From contig NZ_JACWZY010000002.1 in NCBI RefSeq assembly GCF_014699005.1, positions 186,001-250,000 of the forward strand: a stretch of 64,000 nucleotides of DNA. Reading direction: 5' to 3'. The notes under the pieces are model-generated. The model saw only the letters and a program-made list of their open reading frames with translations. It was not told the origin of the DNA and did not search any database. This DNA comes from Spirosoma profusum (GTDB lineage Bacteria > Bacteroidota > Bacteroidia > Cytophagales > Spirosomataceae). Positions within the stretch are counted from its first letter, which is position 1. Every line of letters begins with the position of its first letter. This document shows positions 25,981 through 35,183 of the stretch, piece by piece. The position numbers and the translations under genes are program-made.

Positions 25981-28392
25981 ATGCGCACTAAAGACAAATT
26001 GTCACGTTTTTTCCACCATATCAGTCATTATCAAGCCGTTTTTTTGCTATTCGTAATGCTACTCGGATCGTATCAGGTTTCGGCCCAGGTACCCCGTTCC
26101 CGAGTAGATCAGTTAAGCGATGAAGAGGTGGAAAACTTTTACAAGCGGGCACAATCCAGTGGCCTTAGTGAAGCGCAGATTGAACAAGCCGCTATGTCTC
26201 AGGGTTATACGTTGGACGACATCGCTAAAATGCGCCGACGTATTCGTGATTTACGTACAAAGTCGTCCCGGCCCCAAAATCTGACTTCAGTTGACCCTAA
26301 AACAACTGGTCGAACGTTACCCGATGATTTATCCAGCCGTCAGGATTCACTAAATACCGCACGGCGCGACACAAGCCGAAAATTGCGTGTGTTTGGGGCT
26401 TCATTGTTCGAAAATGCCAATTTGTCATTTGAGCCGAACTTACGGATTGCTACCCCACGCAACTACGTAGTAGGACCCGATGACGAAATTCGAATTGATA
26501 TTTCTGGAGCATCGACCGGCGAATATCAGCTAAAAGTTAGCCCCGACGGTACGGTAAAGGTTCCAGACATACCGGCGATTTTTGTGAGTGGCCTCACGAT
26601 TGAACAGGCCGAACGACGTATCATCGAACGATTGCGCCAGGGAGGCTATGAGGGTTTAGGGCGTGCCGGTAGTGGTACCAGTGCCAATGTGACATTAACC
26701 AATATTCGCAGTATCCGTGTTACGTTGGTTGGTGAAGTTGTTCGGCCTGGTACGTATACCATCTCATCGCTCGGCTCAGCCTTCAACGCGCTTTATCTAG
26801 CGGGTGGTCCAAATCCGGAAACAGGTTCGTTTCGTAAAATAAATATCATTCGGGGGAATCGGATTATACGTACCATTGATCTGTACGATTACATTTTACG
26901 GGCTGACCAACGCGATAATATCCGCTTGCAGGATCAGGATGTCATTCGCGTAGCCGACTATGATACACGTGTGGAATTAACCGGGCAAGTACGTCGACCG
27001 GCTATTTTTGAATTGCTGCCTGGCGAAACCCTAAAAACCTTGTTGGCCTTTGCCGGTGGTTTTGGTGATGATGCGTACCGCGCTTCCATTACGTTGCGAC
27101 GTAACACCAACCGTGAGCGACGTATCATTAACATCACTGAAGAGCAGGTTGCTACGTTCGCACCCCAACGTGGCGATAAATATTTCGTAGGAAAGATTCT
27201 GGATCGGTATGAGAACCGGATTCAGGTGAGCGGGGCCGTTATGCGCCCCGGCGACTATGCGCTCGAGCCAGGATTAGAAACGGTACGTCAACTCATCAAC
27301 CGGGCCGAGGGTTTGCGGAAGGATGCGTTCATGAACAGGGCTACAATCACCCGCGAACGACCTGATATGGATCGGGAGAATCTTTCCTTTGATCTGGGCA
27401 AATTAATGGCGGGCCAGATTGCCGATATTCCGCTGATGCGTCAGGATAGTTTGTCTATTCTGTCTATTCGAAACCTGCGCGAAGATTACTACGTAACGAT
27501 TCAGGGCGCCGTGAATAAGCCCGATACGGTTGAATTTGTGGCCAACATGAGTGTAGCCGATCTGATCGCTAAGGCAGGTGGTTTTGAGGAAGGGGCCAAA
27601 CCAAATTTGATTGAAGTCGCCCGGCGTATCCGACAGGATTCGGCGGGTGTTCGGTCGACGATCCTTGAAATGTATCGATTTGCCGTCAGTCGTAACCTTG
27701 AAATCAGCCCATTAGAATCTCCATCGACAAATTCGTTAGAAAACGCAACTGGTTTTCGATTACAGCCTTTTGATATCGTTTATGTACGAACATCTCCGAA
27801 CTACGAGCTACAGCGACAGGTATATGTTAGTGGAGAAGTGATGCAACCGGGGAATTATGCCATTTCCAATCGACAGGAACGTATCAACGACCTTATCCAG
27901 CGGGCGGGAGGTCTGAAACCGGGTGCCTACATGCCGGGTGCTCAATATCGTCGTCAGGGACAGGTAATCGGGAGTGACTTACGCTACGTTCTGGATAACC
28001 CAAATGTGGAAGAAAATTTGTTGGTAAATGACGGCGATACCCTTTTTATTCCCCGTCGTTCCGAAATAATATCAGTGCAGGGGGGGGTCTTAAACCCATC
28101 ATCTGTCAGTTACAAAGCGGATTATGATTTTGAGGATTATATTTCTGAAGCAGGCGGTTTCACCGATAATGCGCGGAAATCGAAAGCTTACATTATTTAC
28201 CCGAACGGCCGGAAAGACCGTACCCATAATTTTCTTTTCTTTAAATCAAGACCTAAAGTCGAACCCGGTTCGACTGTTGTTGTCCCTTTCAAGCCGCTTG
28301 ATACCAACCGATTAACATCGGCTGAACGTATCGGTATCTTATCGCTTTTGGCAACCGTATCTATTGCGCTTATCAATGTAATCATTCGTTAA
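25981..28392 (+). CDS. Polysaccharide export protein with multiple SLBB domains (Wza-like)
   Basis: The ATG at 25981 gives 803 residues and a signal peptide (AVFLLFVMLLGSYQVSAQ). The polysaccharide export domain is near residues 155-215 (YVVGPDDEIRIDISGASTGE). At least six SLBB-type repeats follow, for example VTLVGEVVRPGTYTISSLGS, VELTGQVRRPAIFELLPGET and VSGEVMQPGNYAISNRQERI. The C-terminus ends in a membrane helix (IGILSLLATVSIALINVII). Such proteins form the outer-membrane or periplasmic export channel for capsule and exopolysaccharide. It is longer than E. coli Wza (379 residues), which is usual in Bacteroidota. ACGTA words are as dense here as in core genes, unlike in the next gene. Confidence 0.9.
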   Translation: MRTKDKLSRFFHHISHYQAVFLLFVMLLGSYQVSAQVPRSRVDQLSDEEVENFYKRAQSSGLSEAQIEQAAMSQGYTLDDIAKMRRRIRDLRTKSSRPQNLTSVDPKTTGRTLPDDLSSRQDSLNTARRDTSRKLRVFGASLFENANLSFEPNLRIATPRNYVVGPDDEIRIDISGASTGEYQLKVSPDGTVKVPDIPAIFVSGLTIEQAERRIIERLRQGGYEGLGRAGSGTSANVTLTNIRSIRVTLVGEVVRPGTYTISSLGSAFNALYLAGGPNPETGSFRKINIIRGNRIIRTIDLYDYILRADQRDNIRLQDQDVIRVADYDTRVELTGQVRRPAIFELLPGETLKTLLAFAGGFGDDAYRASITLRRNTNRERRIINITEEQVATFAPQRGDKYFVGKILDRYENRIQVSGAVMRPGDYALEPGLETVRQLINRAEGLRKDAFMNRATITRERPDMDRENLSFDLGKLMAGQIADIPLMRQDSLSILSIRNLREDYYVTIQGAVNKPDTVEFVANMSVADLIAKAGGFEEGAKPNLIEVARRIRQDSAGVRSTILEMYRFAVSRNLEISPLESPSTNSLENATGFRLQPFDIVYVRTSPNYELQRQVYVSGEVMQPGNYAISNRQERINDLIQRAGGLKPGAYMPGAQYRRQGQVIGSDLRYVLDNPNVEENLLVNDGDTLFIPRRSEIISVQGGVLNPSSVSYKADYDFEDYISEAGGFTDNARKSKAYIIYPNGRKDRTHNFLFFKSRPKVEPGSTVVVPFKPLDTNRLTSAERIGILSLLATVSIALINVIIR

Positions 28393-28413
28393 GCATACGT
28401 AATTAGTTTTAAC

Positions 28414-29493
28414 ATGTCAGTTACTGAAAGTCACCAAAAGGAAAAAAGTAACGGAGACGAATTGGAAATTCGACTGGGTGACATCCTAAATTTTTTGAAA
28501 AGTAACCGCCTGAAGATAATATTATGGGCGGGGATTGGTTTAGTTATTGGAATAGTATATGCTTTCTCCAAGCAGAACGTATATACTTCCCAAACAACCG
28601 TATTGCCTGAAATTCAGACTAAAGCAGGAAATTTAGGGAACTTAAGTTCACTTGCCGGTTTGGCTGGAATTGACATAGGTTCCGGGGCGTCGGCTGGTAC
28701 AGACGCCATTCGACCAGATGTTTATCCGGACGTACTACAAAGTGTTCCTTTCGCGCTTCACCTTCTGAAGCAGCCTGTTTATTCAAAACTTTTTGGAAAA
28801 GAGACCTCACTGGAGCAGTTTATCAATGAGGTGAACAAACCTTCCTGGCTGGGAAGCTTATTTAATTCTGAAGATCCGGGTAAAGCAGAGGCAGCTTTGC
28901 CAGTTACTAAAAGTAAACCGTTAGTGATTACTAAAAAACAGGAGAACCTTGTATTGGTAGTACACGAATCTGTGGCTGGAACCTATGACAAAAAAACGGG
29001 TAAGATCCAGGTAACCACTACGTGGACAGACCCAATCGTTGCGGCTACAGTAGCTAAACTGTCGTTGGATTACCTAACGGAATACATTTCGGGTTACAGG
29101 ACGGAAAAGGCCAGGAGTCAGGTTCTTTTTTTAGAAAGTAGATTGAGTGAAGCAAAAAGCAGGTATCAATTGGCTGAGTATGCCCTTTCTAAGTTTCGTG
29201 ATCAGAATCGAAGCTTGTATTTAAATACGGCTAAGATTGAAGAGCAGCGATTACAAGCCGATTACATACTGGCTCAGGGTGTCTTTGGTGATCTTTCCAA
29301 ACAGCTGGAGCAGGCCAAAATTAAGGTTGCTGAAGATGCTCCTGTATTTAAGTTGTTAGAACCTGCCAGAGTACCCTTAAAAAAGAGTGGCCCTAAACGG
29401 AGTGTACTAATTTTAGTCTTTGGGTTTGTAGGGCTATTTTTATCAATCCTGTACTATGGAGGAAGACAGGTGATAGTATATCTAGATAAATGA
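28414..29493 (+). CDS. Wzz/GNVR-type chain-length protein
   Basis: The 359-residue inner-membrane protein has an N-terminal helix (LKIILWAGIGLVIGIVYAFS, about 32-51), a large periplasmic coiled region (residues 60-320) and a C-terminal helix (SVLILVFGFVGLFLSILYYG). The Wzz motif QTTVLPEIQ follows the first helix, and EPARVPLKKSGPKRS precedes the second. It sets the length of polysaccharide chains and couples to the outer channel. There is no fused tyrosine kinase domain and no kinase gene nearby. The gene starts 22 bases after the SLBB gene. ACGTA density drops sharply from here. Confidence 0.87.
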   Translation: MSVTESHQKEKSNGDELEIRLGDILNFLKSNRLKIILWAGIGLVIGIVYAFSKQNVYTSQTTVLPEIQTKAGNLGNLSSLAGLAGIDIGSGASAGTDAIRPDVYPDVLQSVPFALHLLKQPVYSKLFGKETSLEQFINEVNKPSWLGSLFNSEDPGKAEAALPVTKSKPLVITKKQENLVLVVHESVAGTYDKKTGKIQVTTTWTDPIVAATVAKLSLDYLTEYISGYRTEKARSQVLFLESRLSEAKSRYQLAEYALSKFRDQNRSLYLNTAKIEEQRLQADYILAQGVFGDLSKQLEQAKIKVAEDAPVFKLLEPARVPLKKSGPKRSVLILVFGFVGLFLSILYYGGRQVIVYLDK

Positions 29494-29497
29494 CTCT

Positions 29498-30460
29498 GTG
29501 AAGAAAGCATTAATATGTGGTGTATCTGGTCAGGATGGCGCTTATCTGGCTAAACTTCTCCTTAATAAAGGGTACACTGTGTTTGGAGCATCCCGCGATG
29601 CACAGATGTCATCCTTTGGCAATCTGAAGCGGCTTGGTATTTATGATGATGTAAAACGGGTTTCCATTAGTATAAACGACTTTCGCTCTGTACTTCAAAC
29701 CTTACAACGTGCTAAACCCGATGAAATTTATAATCTGGCCGGTCAGAGTTCAGTAGGTTTATCCTTTGAACAACCTGTAGAGACGCTCGAAAGTATCAGT
29801 GTTGGTACGTTAAATTTGCTGGAAGCTATACGTTTTACAGGACTACCCATTCGTTTTTATAACGCAGGATCAAGCGAATGTTTTGGCGATACTGGTAACG
29901 TACCGGCCGATGAGCAAACACCTTTTCGCCCGCGCAGCCCCTATGGTGTAGCTAAAGCGGCTGCTTTCTGGCAGGTAGCTAATTACAGGGAGGCTTATCA
30001 AATTTATGCTAGCACAGGCATTTTATTCAATCATGAATCGCCTTTACGACCCGAAAGATTTGTTACGCAAAAGATTGTGGCAGCTGCCTGCCGTATAGCC
30101 AAAGGGAGCCGTGAAACGCTTACACTAGGAAATATCGACATCGCTCGCGACTGGGGGTGGGCTCCCGAATATGTGGAAGCTATGTGGCTCATGTTACAAC
30201 AGCAAAATGCCGATGATTACGTCATTGCTACTGGTAAAACGCATAAACTAAGCAGGTTTATACAGGTCGTTTTTGAAGCAGTTGAACTTGACTGGCGGCA
30301 GCATGTGCAAACTGATCCATCTTTTTTTCGCCCAACAGATATCGCTGAGGGATATGCTAATCCGGCTAAAGCTAAAAAGCAGTTGAATTGGGAAGCCCGG
30401 TGCAGTATGGAAGATGTGGGACGAATGATGGTAGAAGAGAAAATGCTTGCAGAAATATAA
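29498..30460 (+). CDS. gmd: GDP-mannose 4,6-dehydratase
   Basis: The 320-residue short-chain dehydratase converts GDP-D-mannose to GDP-4-keto-6-deoxy-D-mannose. The NADP loop is KKALICGVSGQDGAYLAKLL; the catalytic residues are in YNAGSSECFG and SPYGVAKAA (Tyr-x3-Lys); the family motif NHESPLRPERFVTQKI is present, as is LGNIDIARDWGWAPEYVEAM. The start is GTG, four bases after the Wzz stop. It is a little shorter than E. coli Gmd (373 residues). No GDP-fucose synthase (fcl) follows, so the final sugar (fucose, rhamnose, perosamine or other) depends on genes elsewhere. Confidence 0.92.
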   Translation: MKKALICGVSGQDGAYLAKLLLNKGYTVFGASRDAQMSSFGNLKRLGIYDDVKRVSISINDFRSVLQTLQRAKPDEIYNLAGQSSVGLSFEQPVETLESISVGTLNLLEAIRFTGLPIRFYNAGSSECFGDTGNVPADEQTPFRPRSPYGVAKAAAFWQVANYREAYQIYASTGILFNHESPLRPERFVTQKIVAAACRIAKGSRETLTLGNIDIARDWGWAPEYVEAMWLMLQQQNADDYVIATGKTHKLSRFIQVVFEAVELDWRQHVQTDPSFFRPTDIAEGYANPAKAKKQLNWEARCSMEDVGRMMVEEKMLAEI

Positions 30461-30584
30461 TAAATAAATCTAGTCTGTGGATAATACTTCATCTATGTAT
30501 TTGCAAAAGCATAATCGATAGCAACATGAAATTGAAGTTGATTGAACTAAGTTTTTGCCTGTTGAATTAGTTAAGCCATTATTA

Positions 30585-32036
30585 ATGTTTAAAAGTAGTT
30601 TCTTTAATCTCCTTGGAGGTGTTGTAAGGCTAATAGTAGCTACGATCTCTATCCCTCTGCTAGTGAAAGCTTTAGGGGTAAGTTTATTTGGTTTATATTC
30701 AATAGTCAATGCTATAACAATTGTTATCTCGTTAGCTGAGTGGAGTATTAGTATATCCACAACGGTTCACGTGGCCGACAACCCCAATAAAAAGGTACTA
30801 GGTGCATGTTTCTGGGTCACAATGATGTTAGGTTTAGTGCTAGGCTGCTTAATCTATCTGTCCTCATATTTCGTGCAGGTGTTTTTAATTTCGTTTTCTC
30901 CAGAGCAGCAGGAACAAGTCAGTTTTTTACTTAAGATAACCTCTCTCACAACCATCTTCAGAATTCCGCATCAATTCTTTATAGGCCTGGAGCAGGCGTA
31001 TAACCGATATGATGCTCAAAATCTGATTACAACAGTTTACAATCTATTATTTTATATTGGCTCTATATTTATTGCTGGATATACTCATTCACTCACCGGA
31101 ATATTTATATGGCAATTTTTTATTATGGTATTAGGGTTAATTATGCATATTGCTTATACATCAAAAAGTAAATTTTATACCAGTTTCAGTAGTCTATTTT
31201 CGTGGTCTGGGGCTGAAATCAAAAAAGTGCTATCGTATTGTAGCTCAATATGGCCAAGCTCATTAGGTGCAGCCTTATTTACACAGGGAGATCGTCTATT
31301 AATTGGCCGATTACTCGGCTCTGAACTGACAGGTATATATGCTGCTGCGACCTCAATAACTACTCAGATAAATAATATATCTGCATTACCTGCTCAACCC
31401 TTATCTTCCTATATAAAATCAAAAGATGTTGTAGACGATACGCACTTACTAAATCAGACGATATCCAATACAGTCTATCTTAACGTATTTATATCTGTTG
31501 CCTCAGCAATTACCATAATTTGCTTTTCAGTAGAGATTAATTTACTAATTCTTGGAAACATATCCAACTACGAAAATGCTTCATTAATACTACCTACTTT
31601 GGCCGGTATTTATGCCGTGTATTCCTTCAACGCTGTTGGTTATTACATTTTATTTGGCGTATTTAAACAAGCACTAAATACAATTATAATTCTGATTTCT
31701 GGTATAGTAACATTAATTCTGATTTACCTATTAACCATGCAAATAGGAATTTTAGGCGCAGCCATTGGGAATATAGGATTCTGGTTGACTCTATTTTGTC
31801 TTGTATACGGCTATCGCGCAGTGTCATTTTCGCTTATTTATGTCATAAGGATATACATTTTTGGGTTTCTATCCTTAATTTTGTCCTTTGGGTCACTATA
31901 TTACAATGAATTATATATTAGAATGTTCATATTCTTATTATGTATGTTCTTGTTGATAAGGGCTCTTCCAACTAAAATAGTTGAACAAACTCAACAGAAG
32001 TTGAAAGCGAAATATTACAAATGGAAAAATATATAG
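30585..32036 (+). CDS. Polysaccharide flippase (Wzx / MATE-like oligosaccharide flippase)
   Basis: The ATG at 30585 (MFKSSFFNLLGGVVRLIVAT) gives 483 residues; an earlier TTG at 30555 is possible. About twelve to fourteen hydrophobic helices are visible, for example GVSLFGLYSIVNAITIVISL and FCLVYGYRAVSFSLIYVIRI. The N-terminal pattern of the polysaccharide synthase family is present. The protein would flip lipid-linked repeat units across the inner membrane. The gene is strongly AT-rich, with many ATA and TTA codons, unlike core genes nearby, which supports recent transfer. A 124-base gap separates it from gmd, and it overlaps the next gene by 16 bases. Confidence 0.85.
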   Translation: MFKSSFFNLLGGVVRLIVATISIPLLVKALGVSLFGLYSIVNAITIVISLAEWSISISTTVHVADNPNKKVLGACFWVTMMLGLVLGCLIYLSSYFVQVFLISFSPEQQEQVSFLLKITSLTTIFRIPHQFFIGLEQAYNRYDAQNLITTVYNLLFYIGSIFIAGYTHSLTGIFIWQFFIMVLGLIMHIAYTSKSKFYTSFSSLFSWSGAEIKKVLSYCSSIWPSSLGAALFTQGDRLLIGRLLGSELTGIYAAATSITTQINNISALPAQPLSSYIKSKDVVDDTHLLNQTISNTVYLNVFISVASAITIICFSVEINLLILGNISNYENASLILPTLAGIYAVYSFNAVGYYILFGVFKQALNTIIILISGIVTLILIYLLTMQIGILGAAIGNIGFWLTLFCLVYGYRAVSFSLIYVIRIYIFGFLSLILSFGSLYYNELYIRMFIFLLCMFLLIRALPTKIVEQTQQKLKAKYYKWKNI

Positions 32037-32761
32037 ACAAGATTGAGAGGTTAATATTTTTTTTAAATAACCCTAGTCTGAGCCGTTGGCGAAAGTATGA
32101 GTTTGATTATAAAAAATATTTACAGTTTAAACAAAAATGGTTCGCAGATTTTAGATTCGATACTATACTTGATATCGGTGCAAATACCGGCCAATCCGCT
32201 ATTGTTTTCGCACTGGCATTTCCCGAGGCTAAAATTCACTCGTTTGAGCCACTTCCTGATTGCTATGTTCAATTAGAAAAGGTAACAGAATTATTTCCAA
32301 CTATTACGGCTCATAATTATGCATTAGGTGATGATGTTGGCGAGATTTCGTTTGAACGTAATGAGTATTCCCCATCATCTTCATTGTTGAAAATTGCTGA
32401 AAATCACGTTAAGCATTTTTCGAATACAAAATCTGTTCAAACAACTCAGGTTCCCGTTGTGAAGTTGGATGAATACGCAAAAAATTTAGATATAAAAGAT
32501 AATTTTTTAGTAAAACTTGATGTGCAAGGTTATGAAAGTAAAGTTATAGCTGGTGCTGAAAAAACCTTAAAAAAAGCTAAGGTTATAATTCTAGAAACTT
32601 CATTTGAAATATTGTATGAAGATCAGCCCCTTTTTGGAGATATATACAACAAAATGGTAAAACTAGGCTTCCAATATTCAGGCTCATTTGATCAATTAAT
32701 TAGCCCAATCAATGATAAAATTGTTCAACAGGATGCTATTTTTATAAACACATCACTTTAG
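32021..32761 (+). CDS. FkbM family methyltransferase
   Basis: The 246-residue protein has a Rossmann SAM-binding motif DTILDIGANTGQSAIVFALA, then an acidic strand end (IHSFEPLPDCYVQLEKV) and the FkbM motif VKLDVQGYESKVIAGA. The family O-methylates sugars or polyketides, so here it probably methylates a hydroxyl of the polysaccharide. The start lies within the end of the flippase gene (16-base overlap), so the two are tightly coupled. Codon use is AT-rich like the flippase. The acceptor is unknown. Confidence 0.85.
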   Translation: MEKYIDKIERLIFFLNNPSLSRWRKYEFDYKKYLQFKQKWFADFRFDTILDIGANTGQSAIVFALAFPEAKIHSFEPLPDCYVQLEKVTELFPTITAHNYALGDDVGEISFERNEYSPSSSLLKIAENHVKHFSNTKSVQTTQVPVVKLDEYAKNLDIKDNFLVKLDVQGYESKVIAGAEKTLKKAKVIILETSFEILYEDQPLFGDIYNKMVKLGFQYSGSFDQLISPINDKIVQQDAIFINTSL

Positions 32762-32914
32762 GGTTAATTAAGTTCTATACAATTACCAATTCTATTTAAT
32801 CAACAAAACATAGCTATTTGTATACCAAAGGTCAAAAGTAGCTTTTAAATAATTGTGATTAACTGATTTATGTCGATATTTATGGTGAAAATTTAGGAAA
32901 TTAAACAAGTAATC

Positions 32915-33904
32915 ATGAAAAAAGCACTTGTCTGTGGAGCTGGCGGTTTCATTGGTGGGCATCTCGTTAACCGATTAAAAGCTGAAGGGTATTGGGTGCG
33001 AGGAGTTGATATAAAAGAGAATGAATACGATAATAACAACGCTGATGAATTCATTCTTGGGGATTTGAGAGACCCTAATGTCGCTAATGCTGTTGTTACT
33101 GCAGACCTTGACGAAATATATCAATTAGCAGCTGATATGGGCGGGGCAGGGTTTGTTTTTACAGGAACTAACGATGCCGCTATCATGCATAACTCGGTCC
33201 TATGCAATCTTAATATCCTCGAAGCTGCTAAGAATGAGGGAGTTCGACGAGTATTTTACTCTTCATCAGCCTGTATGTACCCTGAATATAATCAGCTTGA
33301 TCCTGACAATCCAAAATGTTCCGAAGATTCGGCATATCCAGCTGCACCTGATAGTGAATATGGATGGGAGAAGTTATTTTCGGAGCGACTGTTTCTTGCA
33401 TACCAGAAAAATCATGGTATTGAAGCCCGCATTGCCCGGTTTCATAACATATTTGGGCCGCAAGGTACCTGGGATGGCGGCCGTGAGAAAGCGCCTGCTG
33501 CAGTTTGTCGAAAGGTGGCTTTGGCTAACGATGGGGAGTCAATCGAAATTTGGGGCGACGGTCTTCAAACCCGTTCATTCCTGATTGTCGATGAATGCGT
33601 TGAGGGAATTCGTCGGTTAATGAATTCTGAATTCTCAGAGCCGGTTAATCTTGGGTCAGAAGAAATGATATCACTCAATGACTTTGCTAAAATGGTGATT
33701 GATATTTCTGGTAAGAACTTGACTATCAATAATATTCCAGGCCCGCTGGGCGTCCGAGGACGTAATTCGGATAATCGCTTGATTCAGGAAAAACTGGGTT
33801 GGGCGCCATCTACACCGTTACGAGCAGGTGTTGAAAAAACGTATGACTGGATTTCGGAACAGATTCAGCAAAAGCAGCTGAAGTCAAGTTTAGTAGAAAT
33901 GTAA
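32915..33904 (+). CDS. GDP-mannose 3,5-epimerase-like enzyme
   Basis: The 329-residue extended SDR enzyme has the NAD loop KKALVCGAGGFIGGHLVNRL. It follows the plant GDP-mannose 3,5-epimerase motif by motif: AADMGGAGFVFTG, SSACMYPE (Cys120), the Tyr149-x3-Lys153 pair, FHNIFGPQGTWDGGREKAPA (Lys192) and IWGDGLQTRSFLIVDECVEG. The catalytic Cys and second Lys of that enzyme are both conserved. The reaction is the double epimerisation of GDP-D-mannose to GDP-L-galactose (with GDP-L-gulose). In plants this feeds vitamin C; here it most likely feeds polysaccharide assembly. A 153-base gap precedes it, and the stop overlaps the cupin start by one base. Confidence 0.88.
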   Translation: MKKALVCGAGGFIGGHLVNRLKAEGYWVRGVDIKENEYDNNNADEFILGDLRDPNVANAVVTADLDEIYQLAADMGGAGFVFTGTNDAAIMHNSVLCNLNILEAAKNEGVRRVFYSSSACMYPEYNQLDPDNPKCSEDSAYPAAPDSEYGWEKLFSERLFLAYQKNHGIEARIARFHNIFGPQGTWDGGREKAPAAVCRKVALANDGESIEIWGDGLQTRSFLIVDECVEGIRRLMNSEFSEPVNLGSEEMISLNDFAKMVIDISGKNLTINNIPGPLGVRGRNSDNRLIQEKLGWAPSTPLRAGVEKTYDWISEQIQQKQLKSSLVEM

Positions 33905-34254
33905 TGGAGCGAATTACGGCCTCTCTTGCAACCCTTGAGCGTGAGCTTACAGCCCATGCTCAAGGGTATAAACAGGTCTTTCTAAGGAACAATGACACGC
34001 CAACTAAAGTAACTCAATTAGCTTTTGGCGAGTTTTCTCATTCCGATTACTGTGAATTACATAAACATGCCACAATGGAAGAATTCTTTTTCTTTTTAGA
34101 AGGAAAAGGTATTTACACGGTGGGTGAAGAATTAATCGATTTACAACCTGGAGTCTTTGTACGTATTGCCGCTGGTATTTTACACCGCCTTGAGGCTACC
34201 AGTGTTGAACCACTGAAATATGTATATTTTGGTGTGGCTACAGATTGTGAATGA
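33904..34254 (+). CDS. Small cupin domain protein
   Basis: The 116-residue single-domain cupin has the metal-ligand pattern ELHKHATMEEFFFFLEGKG, with a later histidine in ILHRLEA. The start overlaps the epimerase stop (TAATG) and its stop overlaps the next gene's ATG (ATGA), so it is part of one translation-coupled chain. Cupins of this size in sugar clusters are often isomerases, epimerases or sugar-binding accessory proteins; the sequence does not decide which. No signal peptide, so it should be cytoplasmic. Confidence 0.75.
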   Translation: MERITASLATLERELTAHAQGYKQVFLRNNDTPTKVTQLAFGEFSHSDYCELHKHATMEEFFFFLEGKGIYTVGEELIDLQPGVFVRIAAGILHRLEATSVEPLKYVYFGVATDCE

Positions 34255-35003
34255 AGTTTATAAGTATGAAACGTCCACTAATATCAATTATCACTGTTGT
34301 TTATAATGCTCGTAAGACATTTGAAGCAACGATCAAGAGTGTATTAAGCCAAGACCAAGAATTATTTGAGTATGTAATTATTGATGGAGGTAGTAAAGAC
34401 GGAACGCTTGATATTATTCGTAAATACGAAAATCAATTGGGCAGCTGGGTAAGTGAACCCGACAAAGGTATTTTCGACGCTATGAATAAGGGAGTCGACC
34501 GTGCCAAAGGGGAATGGTTATTCTTTTTAGGGGCTGATGATTTATTATGTGAAGATATTTTAGCTAAAGTAAGCTCACATTTACAACCAAATTTAGCAGT
34601 TGTCTATGGAAATGTGATGTTGGATGGTGGTCGTATTATGCGTTCGCATATTGGTTTAAGATGTTTGTTTGAAAATAGATTACACCATCAAAGTGCCTTC
34701 TATCACCGACGGTTATTCACTGATTTTCGTTATGAACAAAAGTTCAATATTTGTGCGGATTATGAATTAACATTACGAATATATTTACAGAAACAGCCTT
34801 TTCTGTATGTACCTTATACAATCGCTGTTTTTGCTTCGGGAGGAAATAGTAATGATCTTACAAGTAAAGATATTAATGAAATTCGTGGAATTTACTTACA
34901 GAAGCCTTGGTTAAATTCGATTTTAAGCTTTATGATCGATACCTATTATTCGTATTTCAGAACAAAGGTATTTATCAAAAGAAAAGTACTCAAACTCGCA
35001 TAA
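34251..35003 (+). CDS. Family 2 glycosyltransferase
   Basis: The 250-residue GT-A enzyme begins ISIITVVYNARKTFEATIKS, with nucleotide-binding IIDGGSKDGTLDII and a DxD-like motif in FFLGADDLLCEDIL. FNICADYELTLRIYL carries the likely catalytic aspartate region. It would add one sugar to the lipid-linked repeat. There is no membrane anchor beyond a weak C-terminal amphipathic stretch (SILSFMIDTYYSYFRTKVFI). It is the last gene of the cluster. Only one such enzyme is seen in the cluster, which is few for a repeat unit, so further transferases must be encoded elsewhere. Confidence 0.87.
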   Translation: MKFISMKRPLISIITVVYNARKTFEATIKSVLSQDQELFEYVIIDGGSKDGTLDIIRKYENQLGSWVSEPDKGIFDAMNKGVDRAKGEWLFFLGADDLLCEDILAKVSSHLQPNLAVVYGNVMLDGGRIMRSHIGLRCLFENRLHHQSAFYHRRLFTDFRYEQKFNICADYELTLRIYLQKQPFLYVPYTIAVFASGGNSNDLTSKDINEIRGIYLQKPWLNSILSFMIDTYYSYFRTKVFIKRKVLKLA

Positions 35004-35183
35004 ATGCGTAGAAAGTTTTTTATAAATAATTCCCCAAAAGATTAATCAATCAGGTATTGCTGGGATTGTTTTCTTTATAATAACTTTATTTAATAAGTTG
35101 CTCTGTCTTGTACAATAGGATTACTACGTATCAACTTAGCGCTAAAGATCAATTTTAATACGTAATGCAACGACCGTAGTTAT

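Noticed and set aside
28414..35003. Mobile-element ends around the polysaccharide block
   Set aside because: No transposase, integrase, tRNA or direct repeat was seen at the edges; only composition suggests transfer.
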